Source of the DNA: Mytilus galloprovincialis
Taxonomy: Eukaryota; Mollusca; Bivalvia; Mytilida; Mytilidae
Direction of reading: 5' to 3'
NCBI RefSeq assembly: GCF_965363235.1
Contig: NC_134841.1
Span: 53,837,078-53,901,077 of the forward strand
DNA: 64,000 nucleotides
The stretch's first letter is position 1. The number at the start of each line of letters is the position of its first letter. Positions 26,401 to 34,818 of the stretch are shown here, one piece after another. Made by a program: the position numbers and the translations under genes. Under the pieces are notes generated by a model. It saw nothing but the letters and a program-made list of their open reading frames with translations. It made no database searches and was not told where the DNA came from.

Positions 26401-29400
26401 TACAACATCAATTATTTTTTTTTATCATTTTTGAAATTTGATTTAAATTAGGTTGATGCAAACCAAATTTTAAAGGCAGTTAGAAATATCATTTCTGATG
26501 AATTGAGCATAATAACTGTTTATTTAAATAATTAAAAATTTTCCCCCCAGGCTATTTTAGTGCTGCGGTACTCAGCCCTATCATATTTCAGCACTGTGTT
26601 ATTAGGCAGACTGCAGCAATATTCAATCAAATGTCAGCGCTATTGTTTTTAATTTTCAAACTTCCAGTATTATTCAGTACAATTGCGAATATGTGATTGA
26701 CTGGTTCAATTGTCTGAAATATCATTTATTCACCCAATGAAGTCATGTCTTTAAAATTGCTGTGTTAACATCTAGAGATATTGTTGCTCATCCTGGTAAA
26801 ATAGTCTTCTCTTTTGCCACCATATCACATTCCTTATTCCTAAACCAATACCCTCAGTTCATGAAGCAAATGCAAAATTGTAAAGATCAAAGAGAATTTC
26901 GAAATAAAGTGCTTCTCTGAGTGCAGCTGGATAGGACCACAGATGTCCAACCCTGAAAGTTTGGGTCCAAAATCGACCCAATATTCACGCTTGATACAGG
27001 TCTGAATTTGGATTGTAATAAAATATTTGACACATAAAAGGTTTTCGACACAGAATAACTGTAGTCAAAGAACTTAAAATTGGTTATATGATTTCAATTA
27101 ATATTAAATTTTTGTTTTTGTGCAATACACTAAGATGTTGCTAATTGACCCATCCCTCCCCCCCCCAAAAAAAAAGTCATGGCTAAAATTAATATTAATT
27201 ATTAGTAACTTCTAAAAATAAATTGACAGCTTATCACCAAGACAATACACCATTTCTTAATAGATTTTTTACAAGCAGTGTAAAGACTGTAGTGTAAGGG
27301 AGGTAATCAAACATATAAAACATTATCCTTCAAATGGGATTGACTTACCTGCCATACACTGCTTTAAAATTGTCTTAATTATTATTTTACCAGAAAAAGC
27401 CATGTTTTTTCCCCTTTTTTGTCCCTCATTCCTATCTGGTTAGATCCATAACCCCCAAAAGTCAATCCTTACCATCCCTTTGATGTATGGAAACTTGTGG
27501 TATAATTTCAGAGAGATTCATACACTTAAACACAAGTTATTGTCTGGAAACTACAAAAAAGCTTAAATGGGACCCTATTTTAACCCCTAATTCCTCAACT
27601 GTTGGGACTATAACCTTAGTTAATCCCAACATTCCTTTTGTGGTTATAAATCTTGTGTTAAAATTTCATAGATTTCAATTTACTAATACTATAAAAGTTA
27701 TTATAAATCCAGAAACCATCTGTCTTCAGATGACACTGACGACGACAACAACGTGATACCAATGTACGACCACAAAAATTTTGTGGTTGTATAAAAACAA
27801 TAGATTACAGTGACAGATCCAGAACTTTTCGTAAGGGGGGACCCGTTGACTGACCTATAATCAACCAAATTTTTCCCAAAATAGGCAATAAAATGAGTGA
27901 GTCTCACAGTAAATGTGTGACACTTGGCAGCCATGCACCCTTACAGAATTTGTTCAGCATACTTACATGAACTTTACTTTTTTCACTAAGTTCCAGTTTG
28001 ACTGCCAGCTTTTGACAATGAACTGCTACATCATGTAACTGTTGCTTTAGTGTATTTGTTTCTTCTGCAAGCGATGAACACAAAATGTCTCTAGTTTCAC
28101 ACTCATTCTTCATTGAACTGATTTTGTCCTGTAACTTTTTTATTTCCGAGAGTTTTTCATCATCACTTGATTTCATTAGTTTTCCTGTACTTTGTAATTT
28201 TTCAGAAAGTCCTACAATGGTATGTCTCAAGTCCTTAATCTCTATGTTTTTATTTTCAATGAGCTGCAATTAAACAAATAGAAATAAAAGTATTATTACT
28301 AGTATTTGTAAATTTTCAAGTGCAAAGTTCTGGATGATGAATCCTATTTCTTTCTAAATTATGTTAAATAAATGATGATTTAAGACATGTCTTTTTCAAT
28401 GATTTAAATACTCAATACAAAGATTTTTCTGATAGTAAAATGAAATATATATACCATATCGAACCACTAGTCAGCAAGTGATCTTTAGGCACCTTAATTA
28501 AACAGTCTATGGAATTGAGGACAGGGGGCACTTGAGGTCAGTTGTTGTGTTTAATGTTTTGGTTCATTTTAATTTTTTATGTAAATTTCAATGTCATCAT
28601 TATATTGTTGTTATTACACTGTAATTGTCATGCCTTTGGCCCTTTAATGGGTGTAATTTGTGCTTTAATAAAGATTTGTAATTAAGGATAAAAATTGCAT
28701 TATATTCATGTTATTCAAAGTTTACAATTTTATTTTTGTAGTATATTTAATAAATCTAGTTTTTTTCAATTACAATATGTATATACCTAAATAAATATTC
28801 ATGAAATCATGTACAATCATAGATATCTAATAACCTTATACATGTCATAATTATGTCATTATATGTCACATGTGTCAGTTATTAGATATTTCCAATGATA
28901 CATTTATGAATTTATAGGAGAGTATATAGAGTATATATCTCACTGTTTAAAGGGAATGTACCACTTTTTTTTATATTTTTTTTTTTTTATTATAGCATCT
29001 TCTCTTGTTTCATTTTTGTCTTCCTGAACTGGTGGTTGGAAAGTATGATGAGGGGCCTGATGTGTGTGTGTGTGTGGGGGGGGGGGATCTCATGTATCAT
29101 GAAAATATATAAAAATCTGTAGAAAAATGGATCACGATAGCGAAAATGCGCCGATCACGAAGAACGGAAATAAACCATCAGGCCCATTTATGATGTTTGG
29201 AAAGATTTAGTTTCATGCAAATACTACCTCAAAGTATTTAAAATGGAATATTGAATGTCTTGGGCCTTAAAAATCCAAACTCTAGAATTTCCTCTTTTTT
29301 AATTGGATGTAATAAATTAGGGATTTTTTTTCTGTATCAGAAGGCCTTCCTTTTATATCATAGAAACACCGAAAACCGAACCTGAGAGAAAACCCCTAGA

Positions 29401-29893
29401 CCAGGAAATACCTTTTTATGCTTATTCATTGGTGTCCTCATTAGCCAATCAAATAAAAGATACTAACCTGTTGAAGTTCATTTATTTCTTCCGGATCTGT
29501 AGAAGCCCCTTGCAAAAGAGAACGCAGTCTTTTATTTTCTCGAGCCAAATTGTCCAAAACTTGTTTAGATGAGCCTGGAATAAAAACGTCTCCTTCCCCC
29601 AAGGTCATTCCGTCTGAAATTCCGTTCATAGATAACCGCGACTGCAAATTTCTCACAACTGTTTCAAGAGCGATATTCTTTTTCTGATAAGCGGCATTTT
29701 CTTCTCTGGATTCATGCAACAATCTGGATACAGTTTCTACTCCTTCTCTCCGTATTTTCTGTGCTTGAATCTCTTGTTTATATTTTTGAATCATAAGTTT
29801 CATATGCTCCACTTTTTCTTTGTAAGAATCCCGTTCTTGTTCAACACTAAGCGTCATAAGTGACGATTCTGGCGACGAAGATTTTTGGCTCAT
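14098..29893 (-). CDS. TNIP2: TNIP2/ABIN-2-like NF-kappaB regulator, 7 exons, 566 aa
   Basis: Spliced gene; coding exons 29893-29468, 28263-27967, 25909-25832, 24470-24306, 22418-22161, 20413-20306 and 14466-14098, all with AG acceptors and GT donors and all introns phase 0. The protein is mostly coiled coil. Residues 272-278 (NKRWQEY) match the ABIN homology domain 1 signature. Residues 380-389 (DFESERKDRE) are the UBAN/AHD2 motif that binds linear polyubiquitin in NEMO, optineurin and ABINs. The C-terminus has C542-x2-C545-x14-H560-x3-C564, the NOA-type zinc finger shared by NEMO, optineurin and ABIN-2. AHD1 plus UBAN plus this finger points to TNIP2 rather than NEMO or optineurin. In vertebrates ABIN-2 is cytosolic, binds A20 and TPL2/p105 and restrains NF-kappaB; the role here is inferred. 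The human protein is shorter (about 430 aa); the excess lies in the N-terminal coiled coil and the acidic linker. An unrecognised small exon inside an intron cannot be excluded. Confidence 0.88.
14497..16567. repeat. R-D repeats, several copies head to tail, in TNIP2-like intron 6
   Basis: R-D starts (C)GCAGGGC(G/A)CAGCTTTATACGAC and ends TTGCGGTCGTATAAAA. Heads occur at 14971 and about 15490, ends at 14957, 16191 and 16565. Recurrent internal text is TTTTTTGCCCCTAATTCCTA, CCATAACCCCCAA and ACTAAAGTTATTGTC. A sub-repeat of about 125 bp (AGATTCAGCATATCAAAGAA) occurs near 15740, 15870 and 16000. Confidence 0.75.
16823..18017. repeat. R-A repeat, copy 2, in TNIP2-like intron 6
   Basis: It aligns with 4929-6204 from AGAGGCTCTAAAGAGCCTGT to GGGCCAGGTGAGCTA, with small indels. 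It lacks about 80 bases of the first internal unit (near 17100). Confidence 0.8.
18022..18205. repeat. R-I repeat in TNIP2-like intron 6
   Basis: AGTAAAATCATAAAAATACT, GAGGAAAATCAATTCGGAAT, CACATGGCAAAATCAAATAA. Shared with 24940-25260. Confidence 0.65.
20022..20178. mobile_element. R-B element in TNIP2-like intron 6
   Basis: CAGAGGTGGATTTAGAG ... CTAGATCCACCACTGCTG with the shared core GGTTGATTATATAGGGAATA. More diverged than the 6.7-kb copy. Confidence 0.65.
20306..20413 (-). CDS. TNIP2: TNIP2-like exon 6 (linker, residues 409-444)
   Basis: This 108-nt exon has acceptor ATTGTAG and donor GTGAGT. It encodes a Pro/Ser/Gly/Gln-rich linker (RPDDGRLPHQSLFEPRNPSS onward) between the UBAN coiled coil and the C-terminal region. 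It is predicted disordered by composition. The function of this linker is not recognised. Confidence 0.8.
20490..20706. repeat. R-D 3' fragment in TNIP2-like intron 5
   Basis: AGAGATCCATTTACTTAAAC, AAAGTTATTGTCTGGAAAC and CGGACGACGACG, ending TTTTGCGGTTGTATAAAAAT. A minor R-G-like tag (GCCAATGAGACAACTATCAA) follows at 20716-20765. Confidence 0.6.
20872..21290. repeat. Minisatellite TTGCTATTGTGCAATACTGT in intron 5
   Basis: About ten diverged units of roughly 36-50 bp, each with (T)TTGCTATTG(T/C)(G/A)CAATACTGTG and AATTGAAGATTTC. Confidence 0.75.
21291..22019. mobile_element. Short inverted-repeat element inside a minisatellite (intron 5)
   Basis: It begins AAGGATGTA and ends TACATCCTT. The sequence on either side (TTGCTTGCAATATT | CAGCAATACTGTGCAA) belongs to the same tandem repeat, which shows insertion into it. 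Confidence 0.55.
22161..22418 (-). CDS. TNIP2: TNIP2-like exon 5 (UBAN ubiquitin-binding segment, residues 323-408)
   Basis: The acceptor is ATATTTCAG and the donor GTACAT. Its 86 codons include ALKAQIQICTEDFESERKDR and continue EKAQNRVAELEAEV. Asp380-Phe381 and the E-R-x-x-R-E core sit where NEMO, optineurin and ABINs contact linear ubiquitin. The Asp/Gly/His-rich stretch before it (residues 347-363) is probably a non-helical linker. Confidence 0.9.
22600..23735. repeat. R-C repeat (about 147-bp units) in TNIP2-like intron 4
   Basis: Head ATGTCTTGCCTTCTTTACTAA; four to five units carrying ACCATGAAAATGAGGTCA at 23082, 23233, about 23380 and 23544; tail CATCTATATACAAAGTATGA and CTTCTACCTTCTGAAATAT. 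Same family as 57010-58020 and 59350-60015. Confidence 0.75.
24306..24470 (-). CDS. TNIP2: TNIP2-like exon 4 (AHD1, residues 268-322)
   Basis: The acceptor is ATTTTCAG and the donor GTAATA. Its 55 codons begin LVKMNKRWQEYMSQKERY, the ABIN homology domain 1 signature, in which the Asn, Trp and both Tyr are characteristic. In vertebrate ABINs this segment binds A20. The rest of the exon is coiled coil (ALEDASRRLQKLEREKKQ). Confidence 0.88.
24533..24687. repeat. Long inverted repeat in TNIP2-like intron 3
   Basis: The inner arms (24565-24602 and 24627-24664) contain AATAAAACAATAAGTCAAGT and its complement with one mismatch; outer arms with GAGTGAGAAAAA extend the stem. The loop is about 24 bases. 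Confidence 0.75.
24940..25260. repeat. R-I repeat in TNIP2-like intron 3
   Basis: AGTAAAATCACAAAAATACT, GATAACAACTGTCATATTCC, TTGAACCTCAGCAGGTTTTA and TAGCTAGCAAAACCTCTCAC. A common mussel repeat. Confidence 0.65.
25420..25650. repeat. R-G repeat in TNIP2-like intron 3
   Basis: GGTTTTACACTAGTAATTTT, GCTGTTCGGTGTGTGC, GGCCGCACATTGACC and GAGTTGTCTCATTGGCACTC. A widespread mussel repeat. Confidence 0.65.
25832..25909 (-). CDS. TNIP2: TNIP2-like exon 3 (residues 242-267)
   Basis: This 78-nt exon is too short to stand out as an open frame. The acceptor is TTTATTACAG and the donor is GTGAGT. It encodes GGISSSQTDVEKLQEENASL and six further residues, a coiled-coil continuation. The first 19 nt of the exon and its acceptor are homologous to the 64-bp tandem repeat that fills the adjoining intron (see 25891-26160). 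Confidence 0.82.
25891..26160. repeat. 64-bp minisatellite overlapping exon 3 and its splice acceptor
   Basis: TAATAAACACAATGAGTTA recurs at 25913, 25977, 26041 and 26105 (64-bp period). The first unit begins at GACTTGACGAGATACCTCCC inside exon 3 and matches GACATGATGAGTTATCTCCT of the second. The array therefore includes coding sequence and the acceptor. Confidence 0.8.
26930..27796. repeat. R-D repeat in TNIP2-like intron 2
   Basis: Head variant GTGCAGCTGGATAGGACCAC at 26921; then TTGATACAGGTCTGAATTTG, a C/A run at 27157-27172, and end TTTTGTGGTTGTATAAAAAC. Confidence 0.65.
27808..27880. mobile_element. R-B fragment in TNIP2-like intron 2
   Basis: GTGACAGATCCAGAACTTTT, then AAGGGGGGACCCGTTGACTG and TAATCAACCAAATTTTTCCC match one end and the core of R-B. 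Confidence 0.5.
27967..28263 (-). CDS. TNIP2: TNIP2-like exon 2 (residues 143-241)
   Basis: The acceptor TTTAATTGCAG precedes CTC ATT GAA, and the exon ends at CAT before GTAAGT. Its 297 nt encode 99 residues of continuous coiled coil (LIENKNIEIKDLRH onward), with heptad-spaced Leu and Ile. Phase 0 at both ends. Confidence 0.85.
28905..29180. repeat. GT microsatellite and small foldback in intron 1
   Basis: (TG)8 followed by G9-10 at 29060-29086; GGGGCCTGATG (29053) and its inverse CATCAGGCCC (29178-29187) form a stem around it. Confidence 0.5.
29468..29893 (-). CDS. TNIP2: TNIP2-like exon 1 (start codon, residues 1-142)
   Basis: The ATG at 29893 (context CACAATGAGC) opens 142 codons ending in CAG followed by the donor GTTAGT. 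The N-terminus is Ser-rich (MSQKSSSPESS); from about residue 20 the sequence is charged coiled coil. Residues 91-112 form a loop rich in Gly and Ser between helices. A 5' UTR exon may exist upstream but is not identifiable. Confidence 0.85.
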
Positions 29894-30207
29894 TGTGATT
29901 GATGATAAATAATGATAAAAAAAAAATCAATTTGAAATAATAACCTTAATCCTCAAAACTGACGAAAGTCGTTTCATAACAACAACACATTCATAAACAA
30001 ATTGTTCAACACTGACTTGACATCGATACCAACTTTTTAAGTTACGGTCTTCGTAAATTTCCGCTTTCCACTAAATTTCAGAATAGCACGCAGTTTCTCT
30101 TCTATTTATACTTCTTTAATCACATGTAAACACGTATTAACACACGAAAATGTATGAACAACTGCACACTCATTTTCTCAATGTCCTCAATCCTTTAATT
30201 AGAACAC

Positions 30208-30218
30208 GGGAATTCCCC
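30208..30218. promoter_or_regulatory. kappaB-type site upstream of the TNIP2-like gene
   Basis: GGGAATTCCCC is a palindromic match to the Rel/NF-kappaB consensus GGGRNNYYCC. It lies about 315 bases upstream of the predicted ATG at 29893. A second, imperfect half-type site (CGGGAATTTAC) lies at about 30288-30298 and shares the flank ACACGGGAATT. Function is inferred from position and consensus only. Confidence 0.5.
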
Positions 30219-30409
30219 TTGTCTATCCAATAGTCTATTTCTAAATGAATGATTATAGTATATTTCAGAAAATAGGACAAACACGGGAATTTACAGAAAT
30301 TTTACCGGCGACAACAAAACTTACGTACAGGATGAAAATAAGAAAATTACGGTTGTTGAAATTTGGGAAATGCAAAATATTCGAGTGCAAAAATATAATG
30401 ATTGACATC

Positions 30410-30446
30410 AAGGATTTGTATAGTAAGATTTACTATACAAATCCTT
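30410..30446. repeat. Perfect 17-bp hairpin upstream of the TNIP2-like gene
   Basis: AAGGATTTGTATAGTAA, loop GAT, then the exact inverse. It lies 517 bases upstream of the ATG. It could be an attenuated foldback remnant; no function can be assigned. Confidence 0.7.
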
Positions 30447-30649
30447 GTTGACACTGATGGGACAATGCCAATTTTCTTAGAACGAATCATTGTGACAGGT
30501 GTGGGTGGACTGGATGAGGGGTTCTTCATATTCTTTATTATCTTGGGTATATTTTTCTACATTTTCTTTAGCCTATATTTTTGCTTTTTTTCTTGAATAT
30601 TTACGTTTCAAAATCCTTTATGATTCTTATTTTTTATTCCATCCAGACA

Positions 30650-30758
30650 CAGGCACTCGTCTCAGAATTTGTTTTATATATAAAGGTATATAGGGGTGGG
30701 GATCTGAGACGAGTGCCTGTGCATCCAGACCGTCATTCCACAGGCACTCGTCTCAGAA
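30650..30758. repeat. Triplicated ACAGGCACTCGTCTCAGA motif, one inverted
   Basis: ACAGGCACTCGTCTCAGAA occurs at about 30649 and 30740 direct, and inverted (TCTGAGACGAGTGCCTGTG) at about 30704-30722. The inverted pair makes a stem with a loop of about 37 bases. Confidence 0.65.
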
Positions 30759-30836
30759 CAAAAAATCATATTAATGTTTACCCCATTTTCTTTGCAGTGA
30801 ATCAACCAACAGTGTAATTTAAACAATTTCTCTTAT

Positions 30837-31372
30837 CTTGAGATGATTTACACGAAAATAAAAAATATTTTTCATCATCAACTTCATTTGAGGTGCACCT
30901 GAGACATATTCTGTCTTGTCGGTGAGTACCATGATAGCGACCTTGTTCAATTCTTAGTCTTTGTGAGAAGCCGTGAAATACGCAATCGAGTGAAATTTCT
31001 ACTCTGCCCATATGATTGTAACAAAGTAGATATCCGGCTTTCAAGACCAAAATGAGTCAAGTGCTATATCTCCAAAGCTTCCCATCAACACAATTATGCA
31101 TTTGGTTTCTCCACTGTAATTCATAGTGCTTATACAAAAACTTTTTAATAAAAATTTTGAATCTAAAGTTGTTTGCAAAGGCTAGACTGTCAACCACATT
31201 ATTTTTTTTTTTTTTGCAAATAGTTTAAGGATCCATACCCAGATGGAATTTTCGATTCAAATAATAGCTTTGACTCTAAATATGCATCTTTTAGTAATGG
31301 AACGGACGAAGCCAAATTTTCAAGCCGGTCCCAGTATCTGATCATAGTTTTTGGTAATATCAAAGTGTAAAG
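30837..31372 (-). mobile_element. Retrotransposon C-terminal fragment
   Basis: The minus strand reads MIRYWDRLENLASSVPLLKD, then KKFLYKHYELQWRNQMHNC, an in-frame stop near 31055, then FSQRLRIEQGRYHGTHRQDR and ICLRCTSNEVDDEKYFLFSC. This is the post-RT region and terminal zinc motif found in many invertebrate non-LTR elements. The RT core is absent. Confidence 0.65.
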
Positions 31373-31428
31373 GAAATCTCCTAAAGTTCTAGTAATAGTT
31401 TACAAAATTTCATTTTTGTTATTTAGGT

Positions 31429-31870
31429 TTTGTTGTCATTTTGTTTATTTTCTTTGGTTACATCTTCTGACATCAGACTCGGACTTCTCTTGAACTGCAT
31501 TTTAATGTACGTATTGTTATGCGTTTACTTTTCTACATTGGCTAGAGGTATAGGGGAGGGTTGAGATCTCACAAACATGTTTAACCCCGCCGCTTTTTTG
31601 CGCCTGTCCCAAGTCAGGAGCCTCTGGCCTTTGTTAGTCTTGTGTTATTTTTAATTTTAGTTTCTTTTGTACAATTTGGAGTTCATTATGGCGTTCATTA
31701 TCACTGAACAAGTATACATTTGTTTGAGGCCAGCTGAAGGACGCCTCCGGGTGCGGAAATTTTTCGCTGAATTGAAGACCTGTTTGTGACCTGCTGTTGT
31801 CTTTTCTATGGTCGGGTTGTTGTCTCTTTGACACATTCCCTATTTCCATTCTCAATTTTATTTCCTGAAG
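31429..31870. repeat. R-H repeat, uninterrupted copy, opposite orientation
   Basis: Reverse complement of 6314-6940 without the nested insertion (TTGTTGTCATTTTG ... CATTCTCAATTTTATTT). This is a widespread mussel repeat. Confidence 0.75.
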
Positions 31871-31984
31871 AAAAAAAATCATTGCTTGTTTGTCCTTTAT
31901 ATAAATGGGGATATGTACGATGCTTTGACAATTCTGATACGTGGTATCATCTACGATGTGAAGAGCTGGAATAGACAGACTTCT

Positions 31985-32172
31985 TGTGTACAATTTGGAA
32001 ATTAGTATGGCGTTCATTATCACTGGACTAGTATATATTTGTTTAGGGGCCAGCTGAAGGACGCCTCCGGGTGCGGGAATTTCTCGCTACATTGAAGGCC
32101 TGTTATTTTTTATTTGGTCGGGTTGTTGTCTCTTTGACACATTCCCCATTTCCATTCTCAATTTTATTTGAG
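31985..32172. repeat. R-H repeat, partial copy
   Basis: A second copy 115 bases downstream of the first, in the same orientation, holding only the half around GGGTGCGGGAATTTCTCGCT and GGTCGGGTTGTTGTCTCTTT. Confidence 0.7.
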
Positions 32173-32570
32173 ATGTTCCTCACAGACAAAAATGTGAATT
32201 ATTCATGCAAACGGGGTGTTTTCCCATGACCAGTCAGATGAATACATGCACATATACATCAGCTTTATTATGATTGACAGCAAGAGATGAGATGTGTAAT
32301 ATATTATATGAATAATAGAATAGAACTAATAAAGCTTATGGAGTTTTAATATTTCATTATTCTACATCTACATTTTTGAAAAGCATGTCTTTTGATGTCT
32401 TACATTTTATCAATATTTAGCATAAACTGTGATCCATTATTATCTGTCTTTCGAAATAGTATTCATATTTTATTGTTAAAATTGAAACATTCATACTTGT
32501 TTTTGTGCTTTATTACAAATTTCTATAATAATCTGATTTTGCAAAATACTTGTTTGAAATTTAAAAAAAA

Positions 32571-32970
32571 TCAATGTGCATAACTTATTTCATCGACACA
32601 AAGTTGTCTCATGCCAATACAATATCTATATATTTTCCATGGATGCCTTTTCTTTTCCCCAGGCTCTGTTTTTTTCTTCCCCGGGCGCTGTTTTTCCGTC
32701 CCCGGGCGCTTTTTTTCCCCCGGGCGCTTTTTCTTCACCCGGGCACTCCCGGGCGCTTTTAAGTAGGACCCCCATTTCTGTCTGTCCTTGGCCATCTTTT
32801 CTACTGTTCCCCATGTTTTGTTCATGGTCTTCAGTTCTCCTTCTACAGTACGTCTCCATGTGTTTTTTTGTCTTCCTCGCTTACGCCTCCCATCTGGAGT
32901 CCAATGTAATGCTGTTCTAGTGATGGAATTACTATCTCTTCTAATCACATGCCCAATCCATTTCTAACGC
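32571..32970 (-). mobile_element. Retrotransposon 3' tail fused to a GC-rich minisatellite
   Basis: The minus strand encodes KWIGHVIRRDSNSITRTALH, then WTPDGRRKRGR and TWRRTVEGELKTMNKTWGTV, a C-terminal tail typical of invertebrate retrotransposon ORF2. It passes at about 32765 into a short tandem repeat of CCCGGGCGCTTTTT (32640-32762), giving the artificial run of PGEKK residues. Confidence 0.65.
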
Positions 32971-33069
32971 CTGCTCACTAATATTGTACCCATGCTATCT
33001 TATTAACCTTTAAAGATGACAAATCAGTTTCAGAGAATTACATCCTACTACTTATTCATTAAAGCACTT

Positions 33070-34575
33070 TCATTTTTCAAGAATGTTTAGCTTTTCCTCT
33101 AAAAATTGCAGTCGCTCTTTAAACTCATCTTTTGGTTCGGTCAAATTTTTAAAATGATTCAACCAATCAAATGGTGCAACCAATGCACTCTTATCATCCT
33201 TTTCCTTACCCTGCAGTTCGTCAATCAATTTCCAGTACTGCTTAGGGTTTTCCTCATGCAGTGTTTCTATTTGCTTCAACAATGACTGCTTGTAGTCCCT
33301 GTATTTGTGTTTCCGTGCCTTAGTATATACGCGCTGTAGTTTATAATAGTGACCTTTAACAGCAGGATATCTGGGAAATCGAGAAAAAAATTTCCAATAA
33401 CTAAATATGTTTTTTCGCAAATATGCAAGATTACAGTCAAACCACTTTTGGTGTTTAACCCCCTTACCCGTTTGGGCTTTACGCCTTTTAAGAGATATAT
33501 TAGCAGCAGTTATAATAATGTCTGTCAATTCTAGAGATGCGTTATCAATTGCATTTTGGGAATATATGGGCTCTAGTTTAAGGAATTAGTCAAGTCGCTG
33601 CTGAATTTCTGCAGTAAAAAGGGCATCTTGAAAAAGAGCCGGTGAATCATCTGACCATATGAAACCTGGTAACATTTCATGAGTTTTAACACTATCACAA
33701 TCAGTTTTTAAACAATATTTAGAAGACAATGTGGCCATTCCAACAAACAATGGCAGTCTGATAGTGTTGGTATAAAATTGCATACCCTCATGTACAGAAT
33801 TTGATTTAGGATACTCTCCATCACTAAAACATAATCAACTGTACTAGCCCCATTAGGTGTATAACATGTTAGCCCACCAAAGGTGTCACCAAGAACTCGA
33901 CCATTTAGAATCCTTATTTGGATATTAATACACAAGTCAAGCAGGTCCCTGCCCCTTGAGTCAAGTTTATCATCTTTGCTCCTTCTTTCAAGAATTTGTT
34001 TATCGCTGAAATAGGACTGATATAATGGAGAAAGATTATTACTGTCATCTTTGATAACATCTGTATCAGAAGCCACTCTGGCATTAAAGTCCCCACACAA
34101 TAATATAATTACCCTGTTTTGGTAGGAAGCAATATCCTTTTCTAAACATGTAAGAATATCATGGTCAAGTCCTTTAGAGTATGATGACCCTTCTGGTGGG
34201 TTATACACAACACATATAAAAAGATCTTTGTCAAATCCAAAGATTTATTTTTCTAATTTCACCCACTGAAAATCTGGGATAGATGATTTTAGAATTTTCA
34301 CATGATGCTTTAGTGAGGGCATGCGTAGTATTGCAAGTCCTCCAAAATGTCTGTTGTTATATTTAGTCACAGGTATACAAATAAGATGACAATGGAACGA
34401 CCCTATATTAGTTATATTAGAATCATACTCCAAGTGGGTTTCAGTGAGGAACACTAGATCTAGATTTTCTATATACATGTTTCAAAAAAGGGGGTCTTGA
34501 ATCTTGTTGTTTTATCTATAACCCACGTTCCAGAAGCCCATTTTAATGGAAGATAAATCATCACAAGTCATTTTA
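33070..34575 (-). mobile_element. Non-LTR retrotransposon endonuclease region, 3'-truncated
   Basis: From about 34560 the minus strand reads KMGFWNVGYR, LDLVFLTETHLEYDSN, then VYNPPEGSS, LLCGDFNARVASDT, STVDYVL and LSDCHCLLEW. These are the successive motifs of an APE-type endonuclease (E-T, G-D-F-N, S-x-x-D, S-D-H/C). 33528-33070 is the linker before RT (QKWFDCNLAYLRKNIF). In-frame stops occur at 34245 and 33586 and a frameshift between about 33783 and 33708. The RT is missing. Confidence 0.8.
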
Positions 34576-34818
34576 TAAAATAAAAGAGTGTCTCTAATTC
34601 TATCTTATAATTTTTTTAGTAGTATATGATTGAACAACTTGTTTTAATGATTTTAGATATTAATAAAAGAAATCTGAATATATGAGATATTGGCTATCCT
34701 ATCTCAATATCTTTATAATACAAAATTTGAGGGTTTTAGCTACATGTGATTGTGATATGAGAGTAATAATACTGTAAATATTTGTTACAACTGATAGAAT
34801 TTCATCATAAACACAGAC

